Origin: Bradyrhizobium ottawaense
Lineage (GTDB): Bacteria > Pseudomonadota > Alphaproteobacteria > Rhizobiales > Xanthobacteraceae
Direction of reading: 5' to 3'
NCBI RefSeq assembly: GCF_900099825.1
Contig: NZ_LT629693.1
Coordinates: 2,356,001 to 2,420,000 of the forward strand
Length of the DNA stretch: 64,000 nt
Positions within the stretch are counted from its first letter, which is position 1, and each line of letters opens with the position of its first letter. Positions 1 to 11,200 of this stretch are shown here, piece by piece. The notes beneath the pieces are model-generated. The model made no database searches. It saw nothing but the letters and a program-made list of their open reading frames with translations, and was not told the DNA's origin. The position numbers were made by a program, and so were the translations under genes.

Positions 1-68
1 ATCAACGCCCCGTATTGGAGGCAACATGGCGGTCGCCTTCGCTCAGGCACTCCGTCATGAGCGTTCAT
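1..68 (-). CDS. Start of a further cyo-operon gene, cut by the left edge
   Basis: An ATG overlaps the cyoD stop codon (ATGA arrangement at 65-68) and opens a frame that stays open for 22 codons to the window edge. It begins MNAHDGVPERRRPPCC. The overlap suggests translational coupling to cyoD. In related alphaproteobacteria a SURF1-family assembly factor often follows cyoD, so that is a reasonable guess, but too few residues are visible to name it. Confidence 0.45.
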   Translation of the reverse strand, partial: MNAHDGVPERRRPPCCLQYGAL

Positions 69-406
69 CCAATCATCATCGGCATCATGTTGTGGTTCAG
101 GTGGTTCATGATCCAGAACGAACCGCCGACCAGGATAACAACCATGAGGACTGCGAATAGAAATGCCATCAGGTTCCAGCGTTGTCCCGAGGACCCGTTC
201 ACGTGCAAAAAGAAAACAAGGTGCACCACAATCTGCACCATTGCTGTCGCCGCAACGCCCGCCAATACTGCCGACGCGGGCGCGGCCCCGCTCATGACCA
301 TCCAAAACGGGACTGCCGTCAGAACGAGTGCCAGGATAAGTCCCGAGGAGTAGGTTACAAGACTGCCGCGCCCGACACCGTCACCGGAGATGTGGGTAGT
401 TCTCAT
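65..406 (-). CDS. cyoD: Cytochrome bo3 quinol oxidase subunit IV (CyoD)
   Basis: This is the 113-residue small membrane subunit of the cytochrome bo3 ubiquinol oxidase, needed for assembly or stability of the complex. It shows three hydrophobic helices (about residues 18-40, 45-70 and 80-102). The segment MVQIVVHLVFFLHV followed by a W-N-L-M stretch is typical of the CyoD/CtaF fold. It begins immediately after the cyoC stop with no gap and is the fourth gene of the minus-strand cyoABCD operon. Its stop overlaps the start of another open frame at the window edge. Confidence 0.93.
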   Translation of the reverse strand: MRTTHISGDGVGRGSLVTYSSGLILALVLTAVPFWMVMSGAAPASAVLAGVAATAMVQIVVHLVFFLHVNGSSGQRWNLMAFLFAVLMVVILVGGSFWIMNHLNHNMMPMMIG

Positions 407-1054
407 TCACATGCTCCCCGTCAAATAGACGACGCTGAATACGCCGATCCAAACGATGTCTAGAAAGTGCCAGAACAAGCTCAGGCATATCAACCTCGTG
501 CGGTTGGTCGCGCTCAGGCCCCGCAAGGCGACCTGGGCAATCATTACAGCCATCCAGATCAGACCGCTGGTGACGTGAAGACCATGCGTCCCGACAAGGG
601 CGAAGAAGGACGAGAGAAAAGCGCTTCGATCCGGACCTGCCCCCTCACCGATCATCCGATGGAACTCGCTTATCTCCATCGCGATGAAGCACAGCCCTAA
701 CAGAGCCGTGATGGCCAGCCACCGCAGCACGCCAACGCGCGCTCCTCTATTCAATGCCAGCATGGCCATGCCGTAGGTGAAGCTGCTGAGCAGCAGACAT
801 ACCGTCTCGGTCAAAACATACGGCAGCGAGAACAAATTCCGCCCCGTCGGGCCGCCGGCGGACTCACCCGCAAGGACCGCATATGTCGCAAAAAGTGCCG
901 CGAACAACAGGCAGTCGCTCATGAGATAGATCCAGAACCCCAATACCGTTGTGGATCCGGTCTCAATGTGCTCAGCCTCCTCCATATTTGCGGGCTGAGA
1001 CGCCGAAGCACCACGAGCGACAACGGTTTCAATCGTCAAAACGTCGGTTGACAT
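407..1054 (-). CDS. cyoC: Cytochrome bo3 quinol oxidase subunit III (CyoC)
   Basis: Subunit III of the heme-copper quinol oxidase, 215 residues, in the inner membrane. Five hydrophobic helices are visible after a polar N-terminus of about 35 residues. The motifs [14 protein letters not shown] and [13 protein letters not shown] belong to the cytochrome oxidase subunit III family, and the C-terminal [18 protein letters not shown] is characteristic. The short five-helix form (no helices I-II of mitochondrial COX3) fits CyoC. It starts 3 nt after cyoB and abuts cyoD, so the operon is tightly coupled. Confidence 0.95.
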   Translation of the reverse strand: MSTDVLTIETVVARGASASQPANMEEAEHIETGSTTVLGFWIYLMSDCLLFAALFATYAVLAGESAGGPTGRNLFSLPYVLTETVCLLLSSFTYGMAMLALNRGARVGVLRWLAITALLGLCFIAMEISEFHRMIGEGAGPDRSAFLSSFFALVGTHGLHVTSGLIWMAVMIAQVALRGLSATNRTRLICLSLFWHFLDIVWIGVFSVVYLTGSM

Positions 1055-1057
1055 GAC

Positions 1058-3028
1058 TTAGACCTGTGCGAGGCGTAGCGAGGTGGTTCGCTCAATACGA
1101 GCAACGTCTTCTGCGGGGACGTAGAAAGCCCTGTTTTCGTCGAACGAGTGGACGATGATTGAAATGACAATGCCCAGGACACCTAGCAGGGCAATCCACC
1201 AGATATGCCATACCAGAGCGAAACCCAGAATCAGGCTAAACGCACCTACGATCGGACCGGTGCCGGTGTTATGGGGCATGTGAATTCGCCTGACGGCCAT
1301 CGTCGGTCGCGCTTGCCCTACCGATTTCATCTCCCAGAAGGCGTCGCGACCATTGACCACCGGCGTCGTCGCAAAATTGTAGAACGGCGGCGGTGACGAG
1401 GTCGACCACTCCAGCGTCCGGCCTCCCCATGGGTCGCCGGTCACGTCGCGGTTCTTCTCACGCTGCACGACACTGACGACGATCTGCAGCAGGAAAAAGA
1501 GAATTCCGAATAGAATAACGACGGCACCGACTGCTGCCACAATGAGGTAGGGTTGCCAGGCGGGATTATCGTAGTGATTGAGACGGCGCGTCATGCCCAT
1601 TAGGCCAAGGATGTAGAGCGGCATGAACGCCAGATAAAATCCAACCAGCCAGCACCAGAACGAGCATCTACCAAGCGTTTCGTTGAGCGTGAACCCGAAT
1701 GCTTTTGGAAACCAGTACGTCAATCCCGCCAGGTAGCCAAACAACACTCCACCGATGATCACGTTGTGGAAGTGGGCGACCAGGAACAGGCTGTTGTGCA
1801 AGACGAAATCAGCCGGCGGAACAGCCATCAAGACGCCCGTCATCCCACCAATCACGAACGTAACGATGAATCCGAGCGTCCACAGCACCGGCGACGGGAA
1901 CCGAACCCGGCCACGATACATCGTGAACAGCCAGTTGAAGACTTTTACACCTGTCGGAATCGAGATGATCATCGTGGTGATACCGAAGAAGGCGTTCACA
2001 TCCGCCCCGGCTCCCATGGTGAAAAAATGATGGAGCCACGTCACGAAGCCCAGCACCGCGATTGCCATGGTCGCGAAGACCATTGGGCCGTAGCCGAATA
2101 GCCGCTTGCTGGAGAACGTCGCGATAATCTCAGAGAAGATGCCGAAGGCCGGTAAGGCGAGAATGTAAACCTCTGGGTGCCCCCATGCCCAAATCAGGTT
2201 GACGTACATCATCGGGTTGCCACCAAGGTCGTTGGTGAAGAAGTGCGTACCGAGATAACGGTCAAGGCCGAGCAGAGCGAGCGTGACGGTCAAAACTGGG
2301 AAGGCAGCGACAATCATGATGTTGCTGCAGAAAGCCGTCCACGTGAAGATCGGCATCCTCATCAGCGTCATCCCGGGGGCGCGGTTTTTCAGGATAGTCG
2401 CGATGAAATTGACCCCAGCCAGCGTCGTTCCGACCCCGGAAATCTGTAGGCTCCAAATATAGTAATCGACGCCGACCCCAGGACTGTATTTAAGCTCCGA
2501 CAAGGGTGGATACGCCAGCCAACCGGTCCGCGCGAATTCACCAATTCCAAGCGACAGGTTGACCAGTCCGAAGCCCGCCACGGTGAGCCAGAAGCTGAGT
2601 GAATTGAGGAACGGAAACGCTACATCCCGCGCCCCGATCTGCAATGGCACAACAACGTTCATCAAGCCGATCACGAACGGCATCGCCATGAAGAAGATCA
2701 TGATGGCGCCGTGGGCGGTGAAGATCTGGTCATAATGTTCGGGCGGGAGATAACCGGGTGACCCTCCCGACGCGACCGCGAGCTGGGTTCGCATCATAAT
2801 GGCATCGGAGAAACCACGCAGTAGCATTACGACGGCCAGCATGATGTACATCACGCCGATCTTCTTATGATCGACGGTCGTCAGCCATTCCGTCCACAGC
2901 CACTTCCATTTTCGACGATAGGTGAGCGCACCGACGACCGACAGGGCAATCAGGCCCATGAACCCGAATGCCCCCATAATGATTGGCTGGTCGAACGGAA
3001 CCGCGGCAAGAGTGAGCTTACCAAGCAT
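1058..3028 (-). CDS. cyoB: Cytochrome bo3 quinol oxidase subunit I (CyoB)
   Basis: Catalytic subunit of the proton-pumping quinol oxidase, 656 residues. It carries the low-spin heme and the binuclear heme/CuB centre that reduces O2 to water. Visible hallmarks are [15 protein letters not shown] (CuB His and cross-linked Tyr region), LHHFFTMG (the two CuB histidines) and [11 protein letters not shown] (heme ligands), with about 15 hydrophobic segments. The length matches the roughly 660-residue CyoB family. The start is supported by GAGGAG six bases upstream. It lies between cyoA (3-nt gap) and cyoC (3-nt gap). Confidence 0.97.
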   Translation of the reverse strand: MLGKLTLAAVPFDQPIIMGAFGFMGLIALSVVGALTYRRKWKWLWTEWLTTVDHKKIGVMYIMLAVVMLLRGFSDAIMMRTQLAVASGGSPGYLPPEHYDQIFTAHGAIMIFFMAMPFVIGLMNVVVPLQIGARDVAFPFLNSLSFWLTVAGFGLVNLSLGIGEFARTGWLAYPPLSELKYSPGVGVDYYIWSLQISGVGTTLAGVNFIATILKNRAPGMTLMRMPIFTWTAFCSNIMIVAAFPVLTVTLALLGLDRYLGTHFFTNDLGGNPMMYVNLIWAWGHPEVYILALPAFGIFSEIIATFSSKRLFGYGPMVFATMAIAVLGFVTWLHHFFTMGAGADVNAFFGITTMIISIPTGVKVFNWLFTMYRGRVRFPSPVLWTLGFIVTFVIGGMTGVLMAVPPADFVLHNSLFLVAHFHNVIIGGVLFGYLAGLTYWFPKAFGFTLNETLGRCSFWCWLVGFYLAFMPLYILGLMGMTRRLNHYDNPAWQPYLIVAAVGAVVILFGILFFLLQIVVSVVQREKNRDVTGDPWGGRTLEWSTSSPPPFYNFATTPVVNGRDAFWEMKSVGQARPTMAVRRIHMPHNTGTGPIVGAFSLILGFALVWHIWWIALLGVLGIVISIIVHSFDENRAFYVPAEDVARIERTTSLRLAQV

Positions 3029-3031
3029 CTT

Positions 3032-3910
3032 CTACTCCTCGCTCGCTGCGCAAAATGGCGCGACTTCTCCCCGCGTTTCGCGAAGAACCCCCTGGTAGAG
3101 CTGACTATCGAAAGCTGAGAAGTATTCGACCGGATTCTTTTCACTCGGCATAGCCAATTTCTTATAGGCTTCGGAACTCAATCGGCTTGATGACTTCTTC
3201 ACCTTTGCTGTCCAGTCAGCGAACTCCTGATCCGTCATAGCGATCGCTTTGAACTTCATATCGGAGAAACCGCCGCCGCTGTAGTTCGCGGAAAAGCCGT
3301 CAAAGACTCCTGTCCGATTTGCGATTAGGCTAAGTTTTGTTTGCATTCCAGACATTGCATAAATTTGCCCCCCGAGCTGTGGGATGAAGAAGGAATTCAT
3401 TACCGAGGCCGATGTAATTCGGAAATTCACGGGCACATTGGTGGGGAACGCGATCTCGTTGACTGTCGCGATTTTCTGGTCCGGGTAAATGAATAGCCAC
3501 TTCCAATCCAGGGCGACGACCTCGATGTCGATTGGCTCAACATCAGAGGCAATTGGCCGGTAGGGATCGAGTTCGTGGGTGGTGCGCCACGTGAGGATCG
3601 CGAGGATCGCGACAATCGTACATGGAACCAAGACCATGAATGCCGCCACTTTGTGAGAACTATCCCAGTCGGGCAAGTACTGCGCAGCGGCATTGGAGGC
3701 GCGGTATTTCCAGGCGAACGCGAATGTCATCGCAATAACCGGAACGACGACAATAAGCATCAGCCAGGTCGCTAGAACGATGATGGAGCGCTCCTCCACC
3801 CCGATCTGCCCTTGAGGGTCCAGGACGGTCAAATTACACCCGCCGAGCGTCGTAGCGCCGCACAACGACACCACCTTTAGCAATCGGCCAAACCCAAGTG
3901 CGGCTCTCAC
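3032..3910 (-). CDS. cyoA: Cytochrome bo3 quinol oxidase subunit II (CyoA lipoprotein)
   Basis: Subunit II of the quinol oxidase, about 292 residues, first gene of the operon. An N-terminal signal ends in a lipobox (TTLGGC), followed by two membrane helices and a periplasmic cupredoxin-like domain with DWKWLFIYPD. The CuA ligands of true cytochrome c oxidases are absent, as expected for a quinol oxidase. I chose the GTG at 3910 because AGGAGGT sits 5 nt upstream; an in-frame ATG at 3931 lies upstream of that ribosome site. The promoter region holds the direct-repeat element at 4045-4072. Confidence 0.95.
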   Translation of the reverse strand: MRAALGFGRLLKVVSLCGATTLGGCNLTVLDPQGQIGVEERSIIVLATWLMLIVVVPVIAMTFAFAWKYRASNAAAQYLPDWDSSHKVAAFMVLVPCTIVAILAILTWRTTHELDPYRPIASDVEPIDIEVVALDWKWLFIYPDQKIATVNEIAFPTNVPVNFRITSASVMNSFFIPQLGGQIYAMSGMQTKLSLIANRTGVFDGFSANYSGGGFSDMKFKAIAMTDQEFADWTAKVKKSSSRLSSEAYKKLAMPSEKNPVEYFSAFDSQLYQGVLRETRGEVAPFCAASEE

Positions 3911-4308
3911 GAGATACCTCCTCGAAACCATGGCCAGACCAGATTGGTCGTCAAGCGGACATGCGCGGACCCGTTATTCAAACCCTCTGCTCACTTCTGC
4001 ATGGAGCAGACGGCCAATGATTACGTCCGGAGGCGCCGAAGATTGAATCAAGGATGCCAAATCTCTCCAAATCTTTCCGAGGCCAACCGGGCGCGCTTCA
4101 TCTGGGTGCACCCGACATTGCTGCACAACGAGGGCTTGCGAAGGAGCTGATGTTCTATTCAAACCGGCCGTCGCCGCTTCTCAGCATCAAGGGCCAATCA
4201 TCCTTCACTGTGAGATCGAGAAACTGACCTCCAAACGGCGGACCCAGCAAACTTGCTGCGCCACGGCAATCGAAGGTGTCATGAACGATTGCAAAGATCG
4301 GCTGCGCG
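3911..4308. other. Intergenic region upstream of cyoA
   Basis: About 400 bp with no convincing coding capacity; the short frames on both strands have no recognisable motif. The one clear signal is the WTTTG-N5-WTTTG element at 4045-4072, oriented toward cyoA. The rest probably holds the cyo promoter and leader and the 3' end of the small gene that follows. Confidence 0.6.
4045..4072 (-). promoter_or_regulatory. Direct-repeat element upstream of cyoA
   Basis: On the minus strand ATTTG-GAGAG-ATTTG is followed 8 nt later by GATTC. The two ATTTG copies (4072-4068 and 4062-4058) are exactly 10 bp apart, one helical turn, as expected for OmpR/PhoB-type winged-helix dimers. It lies about 140 bp upstream of the cyoA start and points toward it. 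The same layout recurs at five other promoters in this window. Confidence 0.6.
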
Positions 4309-4632
4309 TCATTGCCCGCACCTATCCGCTATGCGGTCGTTGAATATTTGAATTTCTGCATCGAGCACTTCAAGGGCTCGTTGACGCTCGACGTCATTTG
4401 GGCAGTCGGCGACCGCCTGACGAGCTGTCACCGCCTCGATGAATTGCTTGAAGTCTAACCTGCAGCTCTCATCAGTAGCCGGCTTGCCTACACTGTTTTG
4501 CGATGAGCGCACCAGCCGCAAGTGGGAGGAGACAACTGTCGCTTGACCGCATTGTGACGCACCAAGCGCGGCCGCCGTTGATAGCAGCAAGAGAGGGGGA
4601 ATGACCAACATTAATGTGCGCACCATGCGCAT
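4309..4632 (-). CDS. Small secreted hypothetical protein
   Basis: A 107-residue protein with a clear N-terminal signal peptide: a basic start MRMVRTLM, a hydrophobic core LVIPPLLLLSTAAA, and a likely cleavage near ALGA. The mature part is small and polar, with four cysteines that could form two disulfides in the periplasm. It contains no domain I recognise. GAAGAG stands just ahead of the start. It is probably a real gene because of the signal peptide, but its role is unknown. Confidence 0.55.
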   Translation of the reverse strand: MRMVRTLMLVIPPLLLLSTAAALGASQCGQATVVSSHLRLVRSSQNSVGKPATDESCRLDFKQFIEAVTARQAVADCPNDVERQRALEVLDAEIQIFNDRIADRCGQ

Positions 4633-4805
4633 GCATCTCTTCGCACGATGCTCTACTCACGGTCAGCTACGTCATGATGATCGCGCATGATGCGAGAGAG
4701 CACTCCACCACGGTCCCATACGACCAATCGCACCACGCGTCAGGTTAAGTCTTGCAAAGGCTTGCTAATATGAGACTCGCGCAATGATCCGAGGGTCGCG
4801 CGGTT

Positions 4806-5249
4806 CTAGCCACGTCCAAGAGCGCTTAATTCTTCACGGCAGACTTGGCTAAAACTCCTTAGGGGGTCTGTCGCGTGACTGCCGATCAACTCTCGCAATT
4901 CAGGAAACGTTTTGTTCGGCGAAAGATATGTATCGACTATCATTCGAGCTACGGCTTCTGCGCCTTCGATTACTGCATCGCTAGATAGAATGCGCATTCT
5001 GCCAATTAGTGCATACATATTTACGAGTGCCGAAACCTCCGAGTTGTTATGCACAAGCGCATCGGCATACAACTTTGACGCCTCCTCGATGAATTGCCTG
5101 TATAGTTTCTGCCTTCTGGTCTTCTCTTGGGCCAGCCTTCGCACGCTATCTCTACGGCGCTGCGTGACCCAAGTGGCCACAAGAGACGTCAAGCCGCCGA
5201 CGGCTGACCCACCAAAAGCAGCAAGAGCAGGAATGTAGCCGGGATTCAT
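4806..5249 (-). CDS. Hypothetical membrane-anchored protein
   Basis: A 147-residue protein with one N-terminal membrane helix (about residues 6-28, GYIPALAAFGGSAVGGL onward). A strongly basic stretch follows (TQRRRDSVRRLAQEKTRRQ), then a helical domain predicted to lie in the cytoplasm. This resembles small single-pass hypothetical proteins common in rhizobia. I see no catalytic motif. It lies alone between the secreted protein downstream and a gene-poor stretch upstream. Confidence 0.65.
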   Translation of the reverse strand: MNPGYIPALAAFGGSAVGGLTSLVATWVTQRRRDSVRRLAQEKTRRQKLYRQFIEEASKLYADALVHNNSEVSALVNMYALIGRMRILSSDAVIEGAEAVARMIVDTYLSPNKTFPELRELIGSHATDPLRSFSQVCREELSALGRG

Positions 5250-6145
5250 ATTTTTACCGTTTTGTCCACTGCGCTATTTGGCTCTGGGACCTTCAGACGT
5301 GAGCGGGGAGCCCTGCAACTTGCCTTGGGGCGCGTCCGGCGCGACAGATAATCTCTCTCGCTCGCGAATATTTTCCGGTGCATCGCTCACGGAATCACCT
5401 TGTCCGAGTCGGGCAAGGGTGGAGTGTCCGATCTACTCCCTGCAAAACTTGGCGTGGGCCGCCCCTCGACAGCGGTTAGCGGTGCCGCGTCCATCGGCGA
5501 ATGTCGACGCCATGTCTGTTTGAGACTCCGACGCCGCTTATCAACTTCGACGAGACCGGGCATAATCTCTGAGCGATTCTCGCCTACATCGAGCTTCATC
5601 GTGAGGTTCTCACCGGGGCGCTGCGACTTACTATGGTCAATTCTCCTTGGAACCAAGCTAAGTTCGCCAACGTTCAATAAATTGTTGCAAAGGATACTTC
5701 TCACCGCAGGACTTCGACGAGGCCGCTCGCGCACGTGAGCTCCTTTATTCTGACGCTATGCCGGTTTGATCGCCTCGGCACCCAAGGCCAAGCACGAGGT
5801 GTCGGGACACGTCGCCGCCACCGAAATTTGGCGGCCAGACCGCGATTTGCATCTCTTTGTTACGCTTCATTTTTGCGCGGGGATGACGCGATGTATGTTG
5901 GCCAAGGCTGAATTGGCCGAAAACACGCGGACAATGAAGCCCCTGTCAGCGCGCCCGGCTTCCCTCCCGATCCGGGTCCGCATGCGGTCGGTCTGCATCG
6001 CCGCAACGGACCGACCGCATTTTCTGAAAGGTCGAACTCTTCACCGGATGCGAGAAAATCGCCTATCACCCGGGCCGATCAAACTAGCCGCTCTATTTAT
6101 TGGAATAATCGACGCCTAAACGCCAGACTCCGAGGCAGATAAAGC
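5250..6145. other. Gene-poor stretch of about 900 bp
   Basis: Overlapping frames of 80-117 codons exist on both strands (for example around 5387-5738 and 5766-6119). Their translations are Arg/Ser/Pro-rich, lack any domain and are no better than their antisense partners. I see no tRNA, IS end or strong terminator. It may be decayed sequence. Confidence 0.5.
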
Positions 6146-6583
6146 ATGAGCGAGAATTCAGATCCGTTTCGAGCCGAGGTGCTCCTAAGCCTTTCAATGA
6201 TTGCAGGAGCCTTGAGCCATCTGAATGAACTGGTCGACGAAAAGACAGTTACGATAGAACAAGAATTGCGAGAACGCGTTGCCGAAAGCGAGAAGCTTAT
6301 CGATCAAATCCGTGCCGAAACGCGGACTGCCCAAGATGAGTTGAAGCGGCTAATGGAAGAAGAGCGATTCGAGACCGGTGAAATAGTTGCCGAATGGAAG
6401 GCAACCCGCCGGACAAGCAAGCTGCATGCTCGAGCCGACCGGTGCGAACGGTTTGCAACCACCGCCATTGAAATCGCCGTTTTGGCGATGGAGGAAGCGA
6501 AACGAGCAGTACTATGTGCGTTGCTCACCCGTAAAGAGACAATTTCAATTCAGGTCAGAAGGAGCGGAGACGGTCCGTCCTAA
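6146..6583 (+). CDS. Hypothetical coiled-coil protein
   Basis: A 145-residue acidic, helical protein. Residues about 30-85 are a long run of E/K/R-rich heptads ([20 protein letters not shown] onward) that should form a coiled coil. The C-terminal third is Ala-rich and helical. There is no signal peptide or membrane segment and no known domain. It converges with hemA, the two genes overlapping by 4 nt at their 3' ends. The function is unknown. Confidence 0.65.
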   Translation: MSENSDPFRAEVLLSLSMIAGALSHLNELVDEKTVTIEQELRERVAESEKLIDQIRAETRTAQDELKRLMEEERFETGEIVAEWKATRRTSKLHARADRCERFATTAIEIAVLAMEEAKRAVLCALLTRKETISIQVRRSGDGPS

Positions 6584-7860
6584 GCGATCGATCCGCGGGA
6601 AGCCGATGGACGTTCCGGGGTGATCTGGCGGCGCTGACATCGATATGAGTGCTCGGCTGCTGGCACCAGCTTTAGTCGATCCCAAATCCCCTGCATCGCA
6701 TTTACGAGCCAAAGTATATCCGGATCACTGTGTAACGGCGTGGGCGCGAGACGAAGCCGCTCCGTTCCTCTTGGTACTGTTGGATAGTTGATCGCCTGCA
6801 CATATACGCCGTAACACCTAAGCAGTTCATCAGAGATGGCCTTGCAAGTTAGGGGGTTGCCCACAAATACAGGAACGATGTGACTGGGTGAGGCGATCAT
6901 CGGCAATTCCGACTTGACCAGTTCTCGTTTCAGCGCCGCCACGCGTTCCTGGTGCAGAACTCTGAGCGACGAATCCTTCTTGAGGTGGCGCACACTGGCA
7001 AGCGCGCCGGCGGCAACCGCCGGTGGCAACGCACTGGTGAAAATGAATCCAGGTGAAAAGCTCCTGACAAAGTCAACGAGCGACGCTGATGCCGTGATAT
7101 ATCCGCCAACAACACCAAACGCCTTGGCAAGTGTTCCCTGTATGATCGTCACACGGTGGGACAATCCTTCGCGCTCAGCTATGCCCCCGCCCCGATGTCC
7201 ATAAAGACCGACCGCGTGAACTTCGTCGAGATAGGTCATGGCCCCGTAGCGTTCTGCGACATCGCACAAGTCTGCGACAGGTGCGATGTCTCCATCCATG
7301 GAATAAACTGATTCAAAACAGACGATTTTCGGTCGCCTGGCGCCTACGGCCGCCAGTTTTCTTGCGAGATCCTCCGCATCGTTGTGTCGAAAGATGTATT
7401 TCTCCGCTCCGCTATGTCTGATACCCTGGATCATCGAGGCATGATTGTGCGCGTCTGAAAATATTACGCATCCAGGAAGCAGGGCTCCCAAAGTGCTGAG
7501 GGTGGCGTCGTTGGCGATGTAGCCGGATGAAAAGAGGAGCGCCGCATCCTTCCCGTGAAGGTCCGCTATCTCGCGCTCCAGAAGCACGTGATAGTGGCTT
7601 GTGCCGGAAATATTGCGGGTGCCGCCCGCGCCGGCGCCCGCGCAATCGATTGCTTCATGCATCGCAGCCCGTACCGCGGGATGCTGTCCCATTCCAAGAT
7701 AGTCATTTGAGCACCATACCGTGACTTCCGACTGCAGCGAGTGATCGTACGCGCGCGGGTAGGCACCCACACGACGCTTGAGATCGGCGAACGTACGGTA
7801 GCGGCCTTCGGCACGAATTTGCTCAAGCCGGCTTTGAAAAAAGGCCTCGCTGTCGCGCAT
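6580..7860 (-). CDS. hemA: 5-aminolevulinate synthase (ALAS)
   Basis: A PLP enzyme that condenses glycine and succinyl-CoA to 5-aminolevulinate, the first step of heme synthesis by the C4 route used in alphaproteobacteria. Seen in the sequence: [16 protein letters not shown], the [14 protein letters not shown] loop, [12 protein letters not shown], and the PLP lysine in [17 protein letters not shown] start at the ATG encoding [15 protein letters not shown], which matches the family N-terminus. An in-frame extension to 7986 has no family match. The 426-residue chain carries a short basic C-terminal tail. The upstream region holds the direct-repeat element at 7929-7957. Confidence 0.95.
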   Translation of the reverse strand: MRDSEAFFQSRLEQIRAEGRYRTFADLKRRVGAYPRAYDHSLQSEVTVWCSNDYLGMGQHPAVRAAMHEAIDCAGAGAGGTRNISGTSHYHVLLEREIADLHGKDAALLFSSGYIANDATLSTLGALLPGCVIFSDAHNHASMIQGIRHSGAEKYIFRHNDAEDLARKLAAVGARRPKIVCFESVYSMDGDIAPVADLCDVAERYGAMTYLDEVHAVGLYGHRGGGIAEREGLSHRVTIIQGTLAKAFGVVGGYITASASLVDFVRSFSPGFIFTSALPPAVAAGALASVRHLKKDSSLRVLHQERVAALKRELVKSELPMIASPSHIVPVFVGNPLTCKAISDELLRCYGVYVQAINYPTVPRGTERLRLAPTPLHSDPDILWLVNAMQGIWDRLKLVPAAEHSYRCQRRQITPERPSASRGSIA

Positions 7861-8241
7861 GTAATCCACGCCCGAAAGATGTGTTATTCTGCTTCGGGCT
7901 CGACAATGATTCTTCTCGAGGCTCGAACCAAGTAAGGTCTGCCAAATTTCTGCAAATTCTGACGAAGCGACAAGACGCCAGGGCATCTTCGGTCATCCCG
8001 TCAGCCGCCGCCCCGATCGAGATTCGGGCCCAGGGGCGCGCCATCTGGATCAGGCTGTCATAATGCAGTAGTCTCCCCCGTTCGATCACAACAATGCTTC
8101 ATATCGAAGGCAAAATAGGTCTTGAGCAACTTTGCGTTTATCAAGGAAAGCACCATCGATCGGAACGCCGAGAGTGCCGATCAGCTCTACTGATTTCGAA
8201 CATCGTTTTTGCTCCACACAGTCGCCCAAAGGGATCTGGCC
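7861..8241. other. Divergent control region between hemA and the PAS kinase
   Basis: About 380 bp separate the divergent hemA and histidine kinase genes. It contains the direct-repeat element at 7929-7957, oriented toward hemA. Small frames here are not convincing. No TTGAT-N4-ATCAA FNR/FixK box is apparent. Confidence 0.55.
7929..7957 (-). promoter_or_regulatory. Direct-repeat element upstream of hemA
   Basis: On the minus strand ATTTG-CAGAA-ATTTG, then GCAGACCT and TACTTGG. The ATTTG copies are at 7957-7953 and 7947-7943, exactly 10 bp apart. The third block is shifted by one base relative to the other sites. It lies about 85 bp upstream of the hemA start, a sensible distance for an activator or repressor site. 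Confidence 0.6.
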
Positions 8242-11200
8242 GTGCAGGTGAGGCTAAACGAGACGTCCTCCCTCCAACGCGCAGTCCTACAGCTATTTCT
8301 GGGCGGCGGCGGTCTCATATTGCTGACCTTTATATGTTTCCGACTCGGACTCAACATTCCCACGGTCGGCTTTGCTTATTTGATCGTTATCGCGCTGCTG
8401 TCTTTGATCGGTAGCTTCTCTGCGTCCGTCCTTCTCTCTTTCGGTGCCGTTGCGCTTCTGAATTATTTCTTTGCCCCGCCGCTGTTCAGCTTCCGCGTAG
8501 ATTATCCAGAGGACGCCCTGGCGATAACCGCCTTTTTGACGACCTCGATCATCATTACGAGTCTTACAGCGAGAGTGCGAAGGACAGCGGAACAGGCTCA
8601 AGTGTCGAACAATGCGCTGGTTGACACAATTCCAGCGATGGTCTGGAGCGCGACTCCCGACGGCTCACGCGACTTCAATAGTCAACGTTGGCTAAATTTC
8701 ACAGGCTTATCCGCCGGTGAGGCAACCGGCAAAAGTTGGGCTACAACTTTTTACGCCGAAGACCGTCCAGCCGTGATGGAAAAGTGGCAGTTGGCAGTAG
8801 CAACCGGGACGCCGTTCGAAATCGAGGCACGTGCCCGCGGAGCTAACGGACAATACCGTTGGTTCCTGGTCCGGGCGGAGCCCCTCCGCGACGAGCGGGG
8901 TACCATTGTCAAATGGTATGGAACAAGCACCGACATCGAAGACCGCAAACGTGCGATCGAAGCGTTGCGCGAAAGCGAGGAGCAATGGAAGGAGGTCTTT
9001 GAGCACAACCCGGTCATGTATTTTATGGTTGACCCGATCGGCACGGTCCTTTCAGTGAATACTTTTGGCGCTGCACAACTCGGCTATGCGGTCAACGAGC
9101 TAATCGGACAATCCGTTCTCAATGTTTTTTTTGAAGAAGATCGTGCAGCCGTCCAGCAGAACGTGGCGGTCTGCCTGGAAACGCTTGGCGTTCCGCATAG
9201 CTGGGAAATTCGAAAGGCCCGGAAAGACGGTACGGTGCTTTGGGTTCGCGAAAATGCCAAAGCGGTGCGTCGGTCTGACAAGCAATTAATCGTCCTGATC
9301 GCATGCGAGGATGTCACCGAATCGAGGAAGACCGGAGATGCTCTGCGCTTGAGCGAGGCTTACATGGCTCACGCGCAAGAATTAACTCGCGTCGGGAGCT
9401 GGGCGTATAAACCTCCTGGCGTGTGTGAGCATTGGTCGGCAGAGATGTTTCGCATGTTGGGCTTTGATCCCGAAAAGGGGTACCCAGAAAACGAAGAGGC
9501 TGCGTCACGTATTCATCCCGAAGACCGCCAGCATGCAGATGAAGCGCTCGCCGGGCTTTTCGAACATGGCCAGGTATTGGATATAAAATATCGGTATACG
9601 CTACCTGACGGTCAGCTTCGAGTAATACGGGATTTCGGGACACCCATTTTCGAAAATGGGGTCATCACACGATTTGTCGGCGCCTGTTTGAACATCACCG
9701 AACAGGAAAGATTAACCGAGGAATTACGACTAAAGGAAAAGGAGCTTCATGCGCTCATCGACTCGATTCCTGCGTTGGTCAGCGCTGCGCAACCTGACGG
9801 GACCCTTGACTTCGTAAATCAGCGTTGGCTCGAGTACCTCGGGATCGACAAGGAGGAATGGCTCGATGGGGGTTGGAAGAACGTTATCCACCCCGACGAC
9901 TTTGAAAACGTAAACGCGACCTGGCTAAAGGCCTTGGAAACGGGGCGAGCGTTTGAGAACGAGATGCGCTGGCGGCGGGCAGATGGGGAGTATCGCTGGT
10001 TTCACGGTCGCACGGTGCCCATGCGGGACGACTCCGGCAATGTCGCGAGATGGTATGGAACCCTCCACGATATTGATGACCGCAAGCGGACCGAGGACGC
10101 CTTGCGGCTGAGCGAGGCTTACATGGCGCATGCGCAACAACTCGCCGGCTTTGCAAGTTGGGCCTATAAGAGCAGCCACATCGGCGGTTACTGGGATGTT
10201 TGCGAACATTGGTCTCCTGAGATGTGGCGCATAGCCGGCTTCGATCCCTCCAAGGGATATCCTCCGACCGAATTGATTTTTTCGCGCATACATCCCGAAG
10301 ACCTTCAGCCCATGATCGATGCGAATGCGCAGGTGATCAACGACGATCGGCCACTGAATATCAAGTACCGGTATTTTCACCCAGATGGTCAACTTCGAGT
10401 TTTACATAGTTTTGGAACTCTCCTCCGCGAAGACGGAGTAGCTACACGGTTTGTTGGCGCCACCATAGACATTACAGATCAGGAGCAGCGGCTTGAGGCA
10501 TTGAGACAGAGCGAACTATACCTTGCTGAAGGCCAGCGACTTGCTCACCAGGGAAGCTGGTCGTTCAACCCCGCCGGATATTATGACTTTTGGTCGGAAG
10601 AGCTGTTCCGGGTTTATGGTTTCGACTCGGCGCGGGGTGCCCCCACGCTTGAGCAGTATTTGAGTGCTGTTCACCCCGAAGACCGCGAATTCATGTCGCG
10701 AACTATACAAGAAATGCTCGCTCAGGGTTTGGGCTGCGATGTAACGAAACGCATTGTACGACCCGGCGGCGAGGTCCGACACATTCGTTGTGTCGGAGTT
10801 CCCCTCCTCGATAAGGGAATTTTGAAGAGCATTTTTGGCACCGCGATAGATGTGACCGAGCAAGAACACCTGACTCAGGAGCTGCAACGCCGCGAGGCGT
10901 ACCTTGCGGAGGCGCAAAAGCTCAGTCGCACGGGGAGTTTCGGATGGAACGTTGCCCGGGGCGAGATCTTTTGGTCGGAGGAGACATTCCGGATCTTTGA
11001 GTACGATAGAGCGGCTAAACCCTCGTTGGAACTAGTCTTGCAACGAACTCATCCAGAAGATCGTGCTGTCGTTCGGCAATTTCTTGAGCGCGTAACGGAT
11101 GACGGCAAGGATTGGGATTTTGAACATAGACTACTCATGCCAAATGGCTCGACTAAATATGTCCGTGCGGTGGCGCGTGCTGAAAAAGATGCATTGGGCG

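Noticed and set aside
4045..4053. TTGATTCAA as an FNR/FixK box
   Set aside because: The half-sites are 1 nt apart, whereas FNR-type boxes need TTGAT-N4-ATCAA. It is better explained as the third block of the direct-repeat element.
5387..5738. Overlapping frames of about 115 codons on both strands
   Set aside because: Neither has a domain, ribosome site or better composition than the other.
7920..7932. T-loop-like GGTTCGAGCC as part of a tRNA
   Set aside because: No acceptor stem, anticodon arm or CCA-proximal pairing could be drawn around it.
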